64,000 nucleotides of DNA from Shewanella canadensis (lineage in GTDB: Bacteria > Pseudomonadota > Gammaproteobacteria > Enterobacterales > Shewanellaceae): the NCBI RefSeq assembly GCF_003966225.1, contig NZ_RXNU01000002.1, positions 248,001-312,000 on the forward strand, in the 5' to 3' direction. Both the position numbers and the translations under genes were made by a program. The notes below the pieces were generated by a model, which made no database searches, was not told the origin of the DNA, and was given only the letters and a program-made list of their open reading frames with translations. Positions 54,139 through 63,671 of the stretch are shown one piece after another (within the stretch, counting starts at the first letter, position 1; each line of letters starts with the position of its first letter).

Positions 54139-56382
54139 TCACAGCCCTTGGCTGTACTGGGCATGGGTCGAGACTGTCACCATGGTATCGAGCTGCGCTT
54201 TGGCTTCGCTGTCACCCTTGATTAGGTTTTCGAAGTGATGGATTAACCGGGCCTTATTTAATTCCGCCTTGGAGCCCGAGCCGATGTTGGTCAGATCGAT
54301 AAAGAACTCATCGAACAGGTGTGAGAAATCATCGATGACATCCATATTCAAGAACTGCTCATGGTTATAGATGCTGGGATAACCGCCTTTTTGCTTGTCG
54401 ACGGCAAAAGAGATCCCCTTCACATTGGTGATGGTGGTGGCTTTTTCACACTTGAGCATACAACCATCTTCGATAGCGGGCTTGTTGCAGCCGACGGTCT
54501 GTTGGAAGAAACACTGTCTGCTGGTCATCATCAGGATGGGGTGATAGATGCTGTATAACAACTTAAAGTTTTCCGGCCGCGCAATATTTCTGATCTGATT
54601 TTGGTTGATCTCGTTGGAGATAAACGCCCCGGCACAATTGAGCTCCTCCTGCAGGGTTAATAGCGCATAGGAGTTGGTCGTATTGAGGAAAGGCCCGGCT
54701 ATCCAGCTGATGTTCATCTCATACGCCTTGTATGCCACCCCGGTGTTATTGGTGACGATTCGCGCAGGCTTGACTCGCTCAAGAATTTTGACCGCTTCGA
54801 GATAGTCTTTGCCTATGAGTACGGCGGGAAACCAGGGGATCAGCCTTGGATTTCTTAACAAGATATCTATGTACTTAGTGCAGTTTTTCTTGAAGCTTTC
54901 CGGTAGTTTAAAGTAGATATCGGCGTCGGTGACATCACAAAGGTGCAGGTCTTTCTCGTCGCTTATCAATAGCGATAGCGTGGGCGTGTCGGTCAGCTTG
55001 CTATGTTTTGTCAGCTTAGGCAGGGTGACCGGCGGGATCACTTCAACCTCGTCATTCAACAGGAAGGCGACCTGCTTTTTAATTCGGGTCAGCTCCTTAA
55101 ACGGCATGTTGAGGCCGGCATCGAGGCCGCTGAAGTCGAATGCTTGCAAGGCGTACTTGCCCTGTTGCAGGCTCTTGAAGCGCTTTTCGATGGCGCTTTG
55201 ATCTATCGCCGCTTGCTCGGACGCAATAAGCGGCATCTCAGATTGCACGTAAAATTCATGCTTGCCAGCGGTGACATCGACCGTTAGCGGCTTGCCGGCT
55301 TGTCCGCTAAAGCGGATAGTTAATGCTTGCTTGGCGATGCTTAAGTGCTGAATTTTTTCGACCACACGCGCGCCGATGACATTTTTCTCTTCAGAAAGGT
55401 CTTTTTGCACGGCCTGGATCTGCACCACAGAGATGGCGTTATGTTTATCGTTGGCATGCTGAAAGCTGTTATCGCGGGGGTTATCGATAAACATATTCTT
55501 GGTGAGATCGCCCTTTAAGAAGGAGTTGGTGAAATCACGGTTAAAGACCTTATAAAGGTTGGTGTTATCGGATAACAACTGGCCCGTTTCGACAAATTTA
55601 TCTATCTGCTGGCGCCAGCTATCCACCACGGTGTGGACATATTGCGCGCCTTTGATGCGCCCCTCGATCTTCAGCGAGTCGACGCCGGCGTCGACCAGTT
55701 CCGGCAGGTCGAAATAGGCCGAGTTATCTTTAAGGTTCAATGGGAACTTGTTGCCCGCATTGGTGATCTCATATTCATCGCGGCAGGCTTGGCTGCATCG
55801 ACCACGGTTGCCGGAGTTGCCGACACTGACCGAGCTCGAATAACACTGGCCCGAGAAGGCGATACACAGCGCGCCATGGACAAAGACCTCGGTAAGCACA
55901 TCATGCTCATGGGCGAGTGTGGTGAGGCTCTTAATCTCACTGAGGTTTAATTCCCGCGACAGGTTGGCTCGGGTGGCGCCAATCTTGGCCAGAAAGCGTA
56001 TCTGCCCCGGGTTGTGGGTGGTGAGCTGGGTCGATGCGTGTACGGCCAGACTGGGGAAGTGTTTCTTGACCAGATTAAATATCCCCAGATCCTGCACGAT
56101 AATGCCATCGATGCCGATATTAACGATTTGATTGAGCAGCTTAACTAAGCCGGTGATCTCGTGCTCCAGGATCACGATATTCATGGTGAGGAAGACTTCA
56201 CACTGGTATTGGTGTGCAAGCCCAATGATCCCCATCAAATCATCGAATGAGAGGTTAGTCGCCCGGTTACGGGCATTGAATGTATCCAGGCCACAATAGA
56301 CGGCGTTTGCACCTGCAACAATCGCGGCTTTGATCGCATCGACATCCCCACCCGGTGCCAATAATTCAATTTTTCTACTCAT
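54139..56382 (-). CDS. U32-family peptidase-like protein (RlhA/YdcP type)
   Basis: 747 residues. N-terminal TIM-barrel U32 domain: KIELLAPGGDVDAIKAAIVAGANAVYCGL, ITVHASTQLT-like VHASTQLTTHNPGQ, and the signature EVFVHGALCIAFSGQCYSS with following Cys-rich SGNRGRCSQACRDEY. A DUF3656-like middle and a Cys-containing C-terminal part (SRQCFFQQTVGCNKPAIEDGCMLKC) follow. U32 proteins hydroxylate RNA (RlhA on 23S rRNA C2501, TrhP on tRNA) and may bind a 4Fe-4S cluster. The start at 56382 begins MSRKIELLAPGG; an ATG five codons upstream is possible. Confidence 0.82.
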   Translation of the reverse strand: MSRKIELLAPGGDVDAIKAAIVAGANAVYCGLDTFNARNRATNLSFDDLMGIIGLAHQYQCEVFLTMNIVILEHEITGLVKLLNQIVNIGIDGIIVQDLGIFNLVKKHFPSLAVHASTQLTTHNPGQIRFLAKIGATRANLSRELNLSEIKSLTTLAHEHDVLTEVFVHGALCIAFSGQCYSSSVSVGNSGNRGRCSQACRDEYEITNAGNKFPLNLKDNSAYFDLPELVDAGVDSLKIEGRIKGAQYVHTVVDSWRQQIDKFVETGQLLSDNTNLYKVFNRDFTNSFLKGDLTKNMFIDNPRDNSFQHANDKHNAISVVQIQAVQKDLSEEKNVIGARVVEKIQHLSIAKQALTIRFSGQAGKPLTVDVTAGKHEFYVQSEMPLIASEQAAIDQSAIEKRFKSLQQGKYALQAFDFSGLDAGLNMPFKELTRIKKQVAFLLNDEVEVIPPVTLPKLTKHSKLTDTPTLSLLISDEKDLHLCDVTDADIYFKLPESFKKNCTKYIDILLRNPRLIPWFPAVLIGKDYLEAVKILERVKPARIVTNNTGVAYKAYEMNISWIAGPFLNTTNSYALLTLQEELNCAGAFISNEINQNQIRNIARPENFKLLYSIYHPILMMTSRQCFFQQTVGCNKPAIEDGCMLKCEKATTITNVKGISFAVDKQKGGYPSIYNHEQFLNMDVIDDFSHLFDEFFIDLTNIGSGSKAELNKARLIHHFENLIKGDSEAKAQLDTMVTVSTHAQYSQGL

Positions 56383-56786
56383 CGCGACATTACCCATTTC
56401 ATTGCTTAGTTAAATTTCCGGCGGGGATCCTACCACAAGCTTAAGCATAAATTAGGATTTACTGTTGTAACGGTATAGAAAAGACAGGACACTCATAAAA
56501 GAAAAGTGGGTGAATAGCCCCTTATTCAAAATAGAAGTGCGCAATGGCAGGCGTGCTTAACCACGCCGATACAGCGACATAAAACGTGGATGACTCGATT
56601 CATTCTCTATATTCGCGGGTAAATGATTGCCTGCAATCGATGAGCCATTTAACCCGTCAAATACCCAAGTAAAAGGTTGCGAAAGCCAGGCATGGCTGTA
56701 CCATGAACTTATTGATGATAAAGATTTTTATCACGCCTATAGCTGATCAAGTTTCAATATTGATTGCAAGTACTAAGGGAAACACC
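56383..56786. other. Intergenic region, nothing recognised
   Basis: About 400 bp between divergent genes. An in-frame extension of the dipeptidase frame back to 56703 has no signal peptide logic. I see no repeats of the dispersed families and no clear operator. Confidence 0.5.
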
Positions 56787-57953
56787 ATGACCAACAATGC
56801 TTGTAATCCAACCCGCCGAAAAATACTTAAAGGGTTAGCGGCCGCCTCATTATTAAGCCCTCTGGGGATTTCGCCTGCATTTGCTGCTGCCAAAAAACGC
56901 CTTTATATCGATGGCCTATCCTTTCTTCCTGAAAATCTAACCGATATCCGTGCCTCTAAACTCGATGCCTACCTTTGCGACATTTCAGCCATTGAAACCA
57001 TCGAACAAGCCGACGGCACCATTAACTACAAGCGTACCTTCGACGCCTGTATGAGAAGCATTAAAGAAGCGAACCAAATCGTTAGCGCCAACCCCAACAT
57101 ATTAATGCCGGGGCTGACAGGTCAGGACATCGCGCTGGCCGTGGAGCAAGCGCGCACCGCGGTCTATTTTCAGATCCAAGGCGCCGATTGTGTCGAAGCC
57201 GATAGCGATGCCAACTCATGGCAACACCTAGATCAATTTCACCAGCAAGGGTTACGGGTATTACAACTGACGCACCACTACGGCAATCGCTTTGCCGGTG
57301 GCGCATTAGATAATGACGGTCATCAAGGGTTAAATAAGCCGTTAACTGCCGATGGCCGCCAATTGATCGCCGCACTTAACCAGCGCAACATGCTCATCGA
57401 TGTCAGCCATTCGAGCCCCCAGACGGCGCTGGATACCGTAAAAGCCAGTAACAGTCCGATTGTACAAAGCCACGGCGCCGTTCGCTCTATCGTCAACAAT
57501 GCCCGTTGCTCACCCGATGAGGTCATCCGTGCTATCGGTGACAGCGGCGGCGTATTCGGGGTGTTTATGATGAGTTTTTGGTTGACCAATAAACCCCTAC
57601 CGACCATTAAAGATTATGTAAAACAACTCGATCGCGTCGTCCGTATCGGCGGCATAGATTGTGTCGCCATCGCCAACGACTTCCCACTTCGTGGCCAGGA
57701 AAACTTACTGGCACTGGGCAATAATAATGCCGAAGGCATCAAAGAATACTTACCTTGGTGGCACAGCTTAGCCGCTAAAAATGTGCTGGGATTTGAACAC
57801 GAACCCACACATGTCGTGATCCCCGAGCTCAACGATATCGACCGTATGAGCCGCATCGACGATGCACTAGCCAAAGCGCGCTACAAATCCACCGACAGAG
57901 ACCGCATCCTGGGTGGTAACTGGCAACGCGTGCTTAAAAACGTATTGGTATAA
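56787..57953 (+). CDS. M19-family (membrane dipeptidase) homologue with Tat signal, altered metal site
   Basis: 388 residues. A twin-arginine signal (NPTRRKILKGLAAASLL ... AFAA) indicates folded export. The fold is renal-dipeptidase-like: LRVLQLTHHYGNRFAGG, LIDVSHSSPQTALD (His208) and VQSHGAVRSI (His229). However the usual DGHNDLP metal motif reads DGLSFLP (42-48) and the bridging Glu is Gln131 (FQIQGAD). Active members need those residues for a two-zinc centre. The product may bind one metal, use another chemistry, or be inactive. AAGGGA lies upstream of the ATG at 56787. Confidence 0.82.
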   Translation: MTNNACNPTRRKILKGLAAASLLSPLGISPAFAAAKKRLYIDGLSFLPENLTDIRASKLDAYLCDISAIETIEQADGTINYKRTFDACMRSIKEANQIVSANPNILMPGLTGQDIALAVEQARTAVYFQIQGADCVEADSDANSWQHLDQFHQQGLRVLQLTHHYGNRFAGGALDNDGHQGLNKPLTADGRQLIAALNQRNMLIDVSHSSPQTALDTVKASNSPIVQSHGAVRSIVNNARCSPDEVIRAIGDSGGVFGVFMMSFWLTNKPLPTIKDYVKQLDRVVRIGGIDCVAIANDFPLRGQENLLALGNNNAEGIKEYLPWWHSLAAKNVLGFEHEPTHVVIPELNDIDRMSRIDDALAKARYKSTDRDRILGGNWQRVLKNVLV

Positions 57954-57985
57954 GCTGGTTTGCTATTGCCCTGCTGCGATATAGG

Positions 57986-58663
57986 TTATCGCGGCGGATC
58001 AATATTATTGTCGATACTGCAATTGAGTCGAAACCAGCCAGCAATGGAATAACGGTCTCGCTGTGCAGCCAGTACTTCGTGAGGAAACCCTTCACTTAAA
58101 AATACCACTAGCGTACCAAAGCCTAGTGTCACGCTAGCAGTGTTATCATCAATTACAGCTGAGGTCGATTGTTGATTTTGATAAATCACCAGCTCGCCAC
58201 CATCTTCTGTAGACCAATGCTCATTAAGGTAAACAATCACAGTCAGCACTCGATTGCCTTCACCTGTAAATGCATCTTTGTGTTTCTTATAAAAGTCGCC
58301 TTTTGCATAGTGAGCAAAGTGACTTTCAAACGAAAATAACCCTAATAATAGCCTTCTATTCAAGAATGCTTGTAACGACCGGGCCCAGTTAAGCCACCCA
58401 ATCTCCGCATCGCTGTCACCATTAATCCAACAGATCGCATCGGTACGCACAAAGTCATTCACCCTATGCTCAGTCGTTCGGCCAATGCCTGCACGTTTAA
58501 AGTGAGTGTCGGGCATGGTGGTGATGTGTTGCGCTAATAAATGAGTTAAATCCAGAGGAAGTGCCGCAGGGTTAATACTAAAGCCTTTAGTGGCGATATC
58601 ATTGGCGATAGATTCAAAAAGAGATGGGTTATCATCTGTTTGAGAGGTTCGATGTGAAATCAA
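57986..58663 (-). CDS. 2-oxoglutarate/Fe(II)-dependent oxygenase (prolyl 4-hydroxylase type)
   Basis: 225 residues. Iron ligands H-x-D in KKHKDAFTG and the distal His in GFPHEVLAA, with Arg of RYSIAGWFR to bind 2-oxoglutarate. VLTVIVYLNEHWSTEDGGELVIY is the usual double-stranded beta-helix core. It hydroxylates a protein or small molecule using O2. The start is a TTG at 58663 with AGGA 7 nt upstream; no ATG precedes the conserved part. It is convergent with the dipeptidase gene. Confidence 0.88.
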   Translation of the reverse strand: MISHRTSQTDDNPSLFESIANDIATKGFSINPAALPLDLTHLLAQHITTMPDTHFKRAGIGRTTEHRVNDFVRTDAICWINGDSDAEIGWLNWARSLQAFLNRRLLLGLFSFESHFAHYAKGDFYKKHKDAFTGEGNRVLTVIVYLNEHWSTEDGGELVIYQNQQSTSAVIDDNTASVTLGFGTLVVFLSEGFPHEVLAAQRDRYSIAGWFRLNCSIDNNIDPPR

Positions 58664-58804
58664 TTACGTCCTGTCTTAGAAGATAAAATTAACATTAGTT
58701 ATGTCACTTTAATAAACAGAGACCACCAACATACGCTAATAGTCGTGAATAAAGATAGGAGAATACGTTGCGGATGAACTGACGCTTTATAAGAATAAGA
58801 GTGT

Positions 58805-58868
58805 CACTCACTCTTCATAAGAGAGTGGATATCTTAACCTTAGCCATCTTGCTGATGAGAGTTCCGCC
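58805..58868 (-). ncRNA. Recurring structured element, copy B (unknown)
   Basis: On the minus strand: GGCGGAACTCTCATCAGCAA, GATG, a 15-nt spacer, then CCACTCTCTT-ATG-AAGAGTGAGTG forming a hairpin. It parallels 52271-52330. It lies downstream of the octahaem cytochrome gene, on its strand. Confidence 0.3.
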
Positions 58869-58871
58869 AAA

Positions 58872-58917
58872 GCTGAGGTCAGGGAGTATCGGGTAATCGA
58901 TATCCCTGCCTCAGGCT
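58872..58917 (-). terminator. Hairpin downstream of the octahaem cytochrome gene
   Basis: GCTGAGGTCAGGGA pairs with TCCCTGCCTCAGGC apart from one bulged T. The stem starts about 20 bp beyond the cytochrome stop. The T-tract after it is short, so it may act with the element at 58805-58868. Confidence 0.5.
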
Positions 58918-58938
58918 TTGTTAGCCTTTACTTTGTGA

Positions 58939-60192
58939 TCAGTGAGCTGAGGCCGACTTGCCGTGAGCCGCACGCATCTCTGCCGCTTTCTCTTTTATCT
59001 CCTGCAGATCTCTCACCATCTCACTCCAACCATACCAAAGCGCATAGTCGGGGTTGGCGTGGAATGCGCCCTGGAAGCCGCGCATGCGGTGCTTGAGGTG
59101 CATTTCAAACAGGGTTTGCTCGATAGTGGTCGGCGCATCCTGGAAAGTTAGCAGATCCGGGAAGGCATAAGCGTAGCTCTCAGGCTTAGCGATGATGCCG
59201 TCCTGATATAGTCCCGTGATGATACGAATAGCTTGTGCCAGCAGATGGTCGAGGTCGCGGATCAGCTTATCGGCATTATCGAGCTGGTTGCGGGCAAAGT
59301 TCGCTGAGTGACAATCACCGCAGACGGCCAGCATCTTATTGCGCTCCTTATCAAACGATGCCTTGTCCAGACGGGCAACATCGGCCGCCTTGATAACGTC
59401 GAGTCGTCCGGTGGGCTGTCCCTTAGGATCGAGCACACCCAATGCCTGCAAGATAGTGACTTGATCGGCTTTCCACTGTTCATCATCTTCAGGCAGTGGC
59501 AATCTCACCGCCAGGAAGCCCCAGGCAGTTCGCACTTCATGGTCACCATCGACCATATGACATGTCTGACAGGTTGGCGCTGGTGTGCCTTCGGGCAGTA
59601 CGCCATTTTGCTTCAACAGATAGCGAACACCATGCTTGGACGATGACCACATCTCCCATTGCGGATGATCGAAGCCCATATGACAGGTCTGACAGGCCTG
59701 GGGTTGTTGCGCCTCTTTTACCGAGAAGGTGTGGCGGGTATGGCAGGCATCACAGGAGGCATGGCCGAACTTGCTGCCCTGCTCCTTGAGTTTGGCGATC
59801 TCGGCATCGGTTTTTATACCCAACTTATGACAGCCGGTACAGCCCTTCATCCCCTGATTCAGTGCCATAGGTTGTGCATGTGTGGTGGGCATGGCGTTGA
59901 CCGCAGCCCATGCCAGGGCATGTTTACCCTTAGAGAATTGATCCAGGCGATCGCCATGGCAGCCGCCACAGGTTTCGGCAGTAATGGTGACCAGCTTGTC
60001 TACATCCTTAGCCGATGAATGGTCGCCCTCATGACAGGTATCACAGCTCACATCATTCTCGCTATGGCGGCTAAGTTGCCAGTCCTTAACCGCGTTGGGC
60101 GTAACCTCCTTGTGGCATGACACGCATTTATCGGCTGCATAAACCGACGTGCACAGTAGTAACATCAGTGAAACTAACAATCCCCTCATCAT
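58939..60192 (-). CDS. Octahaem cytochrome c, hydroxylamine oxidoreductase (HAO) family
   Basis: 417 residues. A signal peptide (MMRGLLVSLMLLLCTSVYA) is followed by eight CxxCH motifs: CVSCH, CDTCH, CGGCH, CTGCH, CDACH, CQTCH, CQTCH, CGDCH. The C-terminal EMHLKHRMRGFQGAFHANPDYALWYG matches HAO-family octahaem enzymes. In nitrifiers HAO oxidises hydroxylamine; relatives in non-nitrifiers are thought to reduce hydroxylamine or nitrite. It lacks a membrane anchor. ATG at 60192 is set by AAAAAGGA 5 nt upstream. It stands alone; an FNR-like half-site (ATCAA on the minus strand) lies near 60260. Confidence 0.9.
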   Translation of the reverse strand: MMRGLLVSLMLLLCTSVYAADKCVSCHKEVTPNAVKDWQLSRHSENDVSCDTCHEGDHSSAKDVDKLVTITAETCGGCHGDRLDQFSKGKHALAWAAVNAMPTTHAQPMALNQGMKGCTGCHKLGIKTDAEIAKLKEQGSKFGHASCDACHTRHTFSVKEAQQPQACQTCHMGFDHPQWEMWSSSKHGVRYLLKQNGVLPEGTPAPTCQTCHMVDGDHEVRTAWGFLAVRLPLPEDDEQWKADQVTILQALGVLDPKGQPTGRLDVIKAADVARLDKASFDKERNKMLAVCGDCHSANFARNQLDNADKLIRDLDHLLAQAIRIITGLYQDGIIAKPESYAYAFPDLLTFQDAPTTIEQTLFEMHLKHRMRGFQGAFHANPDYALWYGWSEMVRDLQEIKEKAAEMRAAHGKSASAH

Positions 60193-60774
60193 GTCCATCC
60201 TTTTTCTATGGTTATTATCGAGAGAAGTATAGTTAGCCATGCCCGAGTCGCCAGTTTGATCATGAAATTATTGAGAATTTTTATTTTTTCGAAGAAGCAG
60301 AGTTGAACTAGAACTATAGTGAAAAGTGTGCGAGGGAGGTATCAAGATAGAGTGCACAGCCATGTTGTTTCTAATCGCTCTGTCAGTCCAATCGATAAGT
60401 TCTAGATTGTCACAGAAATGAAATGGCATACTCCTGCTTAAGTGATTTCCTCTGTGTCAGTATTTTTCGCACCACATGCTCCGCCATGGGCGCTAGCCCA
60501 TTTTGTTCGCTTATCTCTTCACTACTATGTGACTATCTGACTTCCAATCTTCTACCTTTTTATCTCGGCGCACAGGGTGGCACCGTTAATTAATTCCATA
60601 CATTCACTACCAAAGATAATTACGGTTCCATCTTGAATTCTAACGACTATCTACAATACTAAAGAAGTGAAGTTTAACCACCTTGATAGGCTCCCGAACA
60701 TCTCGATTAAAAATTGAGTTTTGCTAAATAACAGATAACAATTTTAGTTAGTATTTACTTGTAAGGATAAAAAT
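60193..60774. other. Intergenic region, little recognised
   Basis: About 580 bp. TTTGATCATGAAATT near 60256-60270 resembles a half-matching FNR/EtrA site for the cytochrome gene. No gene or dispersed repeat of the named families was seen. Confidence 0.35.
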
Positions 60775-61104
60775 ATGAAAAAGCTCAGTACAGCAATGGT
60801 AATACTTATATTATCAGCTTGCGCATCAGCACCAGCTACATGGAAGGGAATGTCAGAGCGAGACATCAGCGCATGGAAAGATATCGGATTTAATGCTGAG
60901 CTAGCTCAAGCCTGGCATGGTGCAGGCTTTACACCAGAACAATCTAGCGAATGGTCAAAAGCAGGCTTCAAGCTCGATAGCGCCATGGAATGGAAAAATC
61001 AGTCATTTAATACTGAAGAAGCCAGTAACTGGCAAGCAGGTGGCTTTGATCTAAAGACGGCTATTGAGTCAAGAGAGAAAGGACTAAGTCCTGTCAAAAA
61101 ATAG
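60775..61104 (+). CDS. Lipoprotein with tandem W/GF repeats (unknown)
   Basis: 109 residues. A lipoprotein signal ends in the lipobox LSAC. The mature part is built of about five repeats of 14-15 residues with the pattern (A/S)xxW(K/H/S)xxGFxxExAxxW, e.g. SAWKDIGFNAELAQAW, HGAGFTPEQSSEW, SKAGFKLDSAMEW. Such short aromatic repeats probably form a helical solenoid binding surface. I do not know its function. A terminator follows. Confidence 0.8.
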   Translation: MKKLSTAMVILILSACASAPATWKGMSERDISAWKDIGFNAELAQAWHGAGFTPEQSSEWSKAGFKLDSAMEWKNQSFNTEEASNWQAGGFDLKTAIESREKGLSPVKK

Positions 61105-61121
61105 ATGTAGATAAGTAAACG

Positions 61122-61143
61122 AAGCCGAGTAAAACCTCGGCTT
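61122..61143 (+). terminator. Terminator after the repeat lipoprotein gene
   Basis: AAGCCGAG/CTCGGCTT perfect 8-bp stem with a 6-nt loop, 18 bp after the stop. The remaining 61144-61521 gap is AT-rich with no recognised feature. Confidence 0.75.
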
Positions 61144-61521
61144 TACCAATAAAATTTCATCAATTTATTCGTTGAACCAACACCAACCAATAGCAAAGTG
61201 CTTCCAAAAGAGAGGACATACCTCTTCTAATCTAAACGTACCGCCTCTTAATTTGCGACTATCACTTGCTTACATCTTACTACCCACAGCTTCTAACTAT
61301 TTATTCACCTTTCGCAACTGTAGCTCTAGCTCAACATCGACAGCATAACAAGCACAAAACCTGTTAATAGTGAGTTACAAACACGGCAAACCGATTAGTA
61401 AGTGAGCATTCAAACCTATACTAACTGAATTTATAATCATTTTTAACGCATAATTATTGACTTCGTTTTATATCGGCTTATAGTCATTGCCAGTTGAGTA
61501 TTTTGGTGAAGAGAGTTGAAG

Positions 61522-62259
61522 ATGAAGAAGTCGATGTTGTTTGTGGGGAGCTTAGGTTTAGCAGGCGTGTTGATGTTAACCGGATGCGGTAAGAGTGATG
61601 ACGTGCTTGTTGTGGGCACTAACGCGGCGTTTCCTCCTTTTGAATATGTCGGAGGGGTGAGCGGCGATGAGATCAAAGGCTTCGATATCGATTTAGCTCG
61701 TCAGATTGCCAAGGATGCGGGTAAGACATTAAAAGTTGAAAACATGAAGTTTGACTCACTCATCGTGGCGCTCAATTCGGGCAAGGTCGACCTGATCGCC
61801 TCCGGCATGACCATTACTTCTGAGCGTCAGGCGAGCGTTAACTTTTCCGATCCCTACTATGAAGCGACGCAGGTGGTGCTGGTCAACAGAGATAACACCA
61901 GCATAAAGAGCGTCGATGACCTAAAGGGGAAACATATCGCGGTGCAGTTGGGGTCTACCGGCGATATCATGGCCAAGAGTTACAGCCAGCAGGTCACCGC
62001 TTTCAACACAGGTTTTGAGGCCGTTATGGAGCTTAAAAACGCTAAGGTCGATCTGGTGCTGTTTGACAGCGAACCAGCGGCCAGCTTTCTGGATAAGAAT
62101 CCCGGACTTAAAATGGTTGAGCTGGATTTCGAACCCGAGTTTTATGGATTTGCGGTCGCCAAGGAGAAAGTTGAATTGCTGCACAGCATCAACAACACTC
62201 TGACGACCATGAAGCACAACGGCGAGTATGAAGCCCTTGTCGCCAAGCATATGAAGTGA
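61522..62259 (+). CDS. Polar amino acid ABC transporter, substrate-binding lipoprotein
   Basis: 245 residues. Lipobox LMLTGC followed by GKSDD, then the SBP_bac_3 fold: VGTNAAFPPFEYVGG, IKGFDIDLARQIAKDAGK, SGMTITSERQASVNFSDPYYEA and ELDFEPEFYGFAVAK. It resembles GlnH/ArtJ-type proteins; the ligand is not certain. ATG at 61522 with GAGAG upstream is used; a TTG two codons earlier is also in frame. It is the first of a three-gene operon. Confidence 0.92.
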   Translation: MKKSMLFVGSLGLAGVLMLTGCGKSDDVLVVGTNAAFPPFEYVGGVSGDEIKGFDIDLARQIAKDAGKTLKVENMKFDSLIVALNSGKVDLIASGMTITSERQASVNFSDPYYEATQVVLVNRDNTSIKSVDDLKGKHIAVQLGSTGDIMAKSYSQQVTAFNTGFEAVMELKNAKVDLVLFDSEPAASFLDKNPGLKMVELDFEPEFYGFAVAKEKVELLHSINNTLTTMKHNGEYEALVAKHMK

Positions 62260-62266
62260 GCCGATA

Positions 62267-62947
62267 ATGATTGATGCAATTAACGCTTCACTGTTTACCC
62301 CCATCGGCGAAGATGGCTTAATCGGTATCTACCTCATCTTAAATGGCCTTAAAGTCACCCTGATTGTGACCTTTTTTGCCATGATAATGGGATCAATATT
62401 AGGGGTGACGACCACCCTGATGAAGATGTCACCCAATTGGTACCTGCGTTGGCCGGCTAACCTCTATGTCAGCGTTATTCGTGGTACGCCGGTAGTTGTA
62501 CAATTAGTGATCCTTTACTTTATTGTGCTGGCCGCATTCGATGTAGACAAGATCACCGCCGCCATTATCGCCTTCGGCCTCAATAGCGGTGCCTATATTT
62601 CAGAGATCATTCGTGCCGGGATCCAGGCGGTCGATAAGGGCCAGATGGAGGCCGCACGATCCTTGGGGCTGTCCCATGGGGCAACCATGAAAGAGGTGAT
62701 ACTGCCTCAGGCGATTAAGAACATTCTCCCCTCTCTGGGTAACGAATTTATCGTGTTACTGAAGGAGACGGCGGTAATAGGCTTTATCGGTGGCGTCGAT
62801 CTGATGCGCGCCGGTGAGATAATTCGTAGCCGTACCTTCGAAGACAGTGTGCCGCTATTTACCTGTGCGCTGATCTATCTGCTGCTGACATATAGCTTCA
62901 CCCTACTGCTGTCTAAATTTGAAACGAGGTTAAAGCAAAGTGATTAA
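62267..62947 (+). CDS. Polar amino acid ABC transporter permease
   Basis: 226 residues, HisM/GlnP family with about five transmembrane helices: [39 protein letters not shown] and the EAA loop [22 protein letters not shown]. Begins 7 bp after the binding-protein gene. A single permease implies a homodimer. Confidence 0.94.
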   Translation: MIDAINASLFTPIGEDGLIGIYLILNGLKVTLIVTFFAMIMGSILGVTTTLMKMSPNWYLRWPANLYVSVIRGTPVVVQLVILYFIVLAAFDVDKITAAIIAFGLNSGAYISEIIRAGIQAVDKGQMEAARSLGLSHGATMKEVILPQAIKNILPSLGNEFIVLLKETAVIGFIGGVDLMRAGEIIRSRTFEDSVPLFTCALIYLLLTYSFTLLLSKFETRLKQSD

Positions 62948-63665
62948 GATTAATAATTTACATAAGAGCTTTGGCGATAACCAAGTGCTGAAAGGGATCG
63001 ATGAGCAGATTAACCATGGAGAGGTGGTCAGTGTTATAGGCCCATCGGGCAGTGGCAAGAGTACTTTCTTGCGTTGCATCAACTTGCTTGAGCAACCGAC
63101 TCAGGGGGATGTTCTTATCGATGGTCAATCTATCACAGAGCCTGGTGCCTGCATCGATAAGCTAAGGCAGAAAGTGGGCATGGTGTTTCAAAACTTTAAC
63201 CTATTTCCCCATAAAACGGTTAAACAAAACATCACTCTCGCCCCGGTAAAGCTTGGGGTGATGACTGCGAAAGAGGCCGACGGCGAAGCCGAAGCGTTAC
63301 TCGAGCAGGTAGGATTGCAGGATAAAGCCGATGCCTACCCGTCCAGCCTGTCGGGTGGCCAGAAACAACGGGTCGCCATCGCTCGTGCCTTGGCAATGAA
63401 ACCTGAGCTGATGCTGTTCGATGAGCCCACCTCGGCGCTGGATCCTGAGATGGTGGGTGATGTACTCGATGTGATGAAATCTCTGGCTCACAAGGGGATG
63501 ACCATGGTGATCGTCACCCACGAAATGGGCTTTGCACGAGATGTGTCAGACAGAGTCATCTTCATGGATGGCGGCGTTATCGTAGAAAACAGCGAGCCGG
63601 AAGCCCTGTTCAGCGCACCGAAAGAGGCAAGAACTCAGGCCTTTTTGAGTAAAGTGTTGAGGTAA
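62940..63665 (+). CDS. Polar amino acid ABC transporter ATP-binding protein
   Basis: 241 residues, GlnQ family. Walker [10 protein letters not shown], signature [15 protein letters not shown], Walker [18 protein letters not shown]-loop [11 protein letters not shown]. The start is GTG at 62940, overlapping the permease end by 8 bp, with GAGGT upstream. It completes the importer. Confidence 0.95.
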   Translation: MIKINNLHKSFGDNQVLKGIDEQINHGEVVSVIGPSGSGKSTFLRCINLLEQPTQGDVLIDGQSITEPGACIDKLRQKVGMVFQNFNLFPHKTVKQNITLAPVKLGVMTAKEADGEAEALLEQVGLQDKADAYPSSLSGGQKQRVAIARALAMKPELMLFDEPTSALDPEMVGDVLDVMKSLAHKGMTMVIVTHEMGFARDVSDRVIFMDGGVIVENSEPEALFSAPKEARTQAFLSKVLR

Positions 63666-63671
63666 GGTGTT

